From positions 1 to 63,216 of the forward strand of contig PBMG01000019.1 in the NCBI GenBank assembly GCA_002722565.1: a DNA stretch of 63,216 nt, read 5' to 3'. The position numbers were made by a program, and so were the translations under genes. The stretch is from Acidimicrobiaceae bacterium. GTDB taxonomy: Bacteria > Actinomycetota > Acidimicrobiia > Acidimicrobiales > Poriferisodalaceae. Under the pieces are notes generated by a model, which was given only the letters and a program-made list of their open reading frames with translations, made no database searches and was not told the origin of the DNA. Shown here piece after piece: positions 62,936-63,216 of the stretch. Positions within the stretch are counted from its first letter, which is position 1. Each line of letters begins with the position of its first letter.

Positions 62936-63216
62936 ATGTGGATGTTAGAGAACGCCTTCATCATTCCCCTGATCCCGGCTATTTCCTTTATTGTCATACT
63001 CTTTTTTGGAAAGCGTTATATCGGTGCCGATCGAGTACATGTCATTGGCATAACAGCTCTGGGGCTCGTTTGGGTTCTATCAGCTGTAGCAGCATTCCAG
63101 TGGACGCAGCGCGTCGAAAACCCTTCACCGGATGCAATTGTCCAAGTAGAACACCATGGCGATGACCATGGCGATGACCATGGCGATGACCATGGCGATG
63201 ACCATGGCGATGACCA
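62936..63216 (+). CDS. nuoL: Complex I subunit L, second copy, N-terminal part (partial)
   Basis: The frame opens with M-W-M-L-E-N and two helices (about 8-24 and 36-52), the expected start of NuoL. At residue 73 it enters a run of H-G-D-D units encoded by a 12-bp tandem repeat and is cut by the window end. The repeat falls in the loop after TM2, a place where NuoL normally has a short loop. The identity rests on position after nuoJ-nuoK, on the start sequence and on the helix pattern. Confidence 0.85.
   Translation, partial: MWMLENAFIIPLIPAISFIVILFFGKRYIGADRVHVIGITALGLVWVLSAVAAFQWTQRVENPSPDAIVQVEHHGDDHGDDHGDDHGDDHGDD
63155..63216 (+). repeat. Perfect 12-bp tandem repeat in nuoL2, cut by the window end
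   Basis: Five identical copies of CATGGCGATGAC (63155-63214) followed by the first two bases of a sixth. It encodes H-G-D-D. All units are identical, suggesting recent copy-number change. The window ends inside it. Confidence 0.95.

Noticed and set aside
1-63216. CRISPR arrays, insertion sequences, prophage
   Set aside because: No spaced repeat array, transposase or phage structural gene was seen; the only tandem repeats are the coding ones listed.

Overview
This 63-kb window looks like chromosome of an aerobic, menaquinone-using actinobacterium, most likely of the class Acidimicrobiia (my inference). It carries a WhiB-family regulator of the WhiB7 type, the mycothiol glycosyltransferase mshA followed by a YbjN protein, an LLM-class (possibly F420-linked) oxidoreductase, a ClpS-DUF2017 pair, and a geranylgeranyl/menaquinone reductase close to a 14-gene nuo operon, a pairing known in other actinobacteria. 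GTG and TTG starts and 1-4 bp stop/start overlaps are frequent. I saw no insertion sequence, prophage or CRISPR array.

Region 1 (1-9 kb): tandem tRNA-Asp and tRNA-Phe, a DUF983 protein with a YcaQ-type glycosylase, rpmB-rpmG, an LLM oxidoreductase, a beta-propeller lipoprotein divergent from a two-component system, tRNA-Glu, clpS-DUF2017, and heme A/O synthesis (ctaA, ctaB divergent). Region 2 (10-17.6 kb): a cytochrome oxidase operon. Its first three genes encode a subunit-I homologue that has lost every heme and copper ligand, a degenerate subunit-III homologue and a membrane protein with a His/Glu repeat tail. A normal caa3-type oxidase (ctaC with fused cytochrome c, ctaD, ctaE, subunit IV) follows.

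Region 3 (17.6-36 kb): housekeeping genes: serS, two fluC genes, pdxH, a thiol-redox operon (tlpA, ccdA, a PGA-hydrolase-like gene), whiB7 with what looks like a complete ribosome-responsive attenuator in its leader, orn, dut, ybaK, tRNA-Lys, mshA, ybjN, proC, a SAM hydrolase, hemC-hemD, a HAD phosphatase and a geranylgeranyl reductase. Several very small genes lie between them.

Region 4 (36-63.2 kb): a respiratory supercluster transcribed almost entirely on the + strand. A membrane-anchored cytochrome c (minus strand) faces a b6f-like quinol:cytochrome c reductase operon (a small membrane protein, a dicluster ferredoxin, split cytochrome b, Rieske protein, diheme cytochrome c, a second unknown membrane protein). 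It runs directly into a 14-subunit complex I operon (nuoA-N). A second complex I operon (nuoA-B-C-D-H-I-J-K-L) without the NADH module nuoEFG follows, and the window ends inside a 12-bp tandem repeat in its nuoL. Together these genes encode quinone reduction by two complex I forms, quinol oxidation by the b6f-like complex, cytochrome c transfer and O2 reduction by the caa3 oxidase, plus heme and menaquinone maturation functions.
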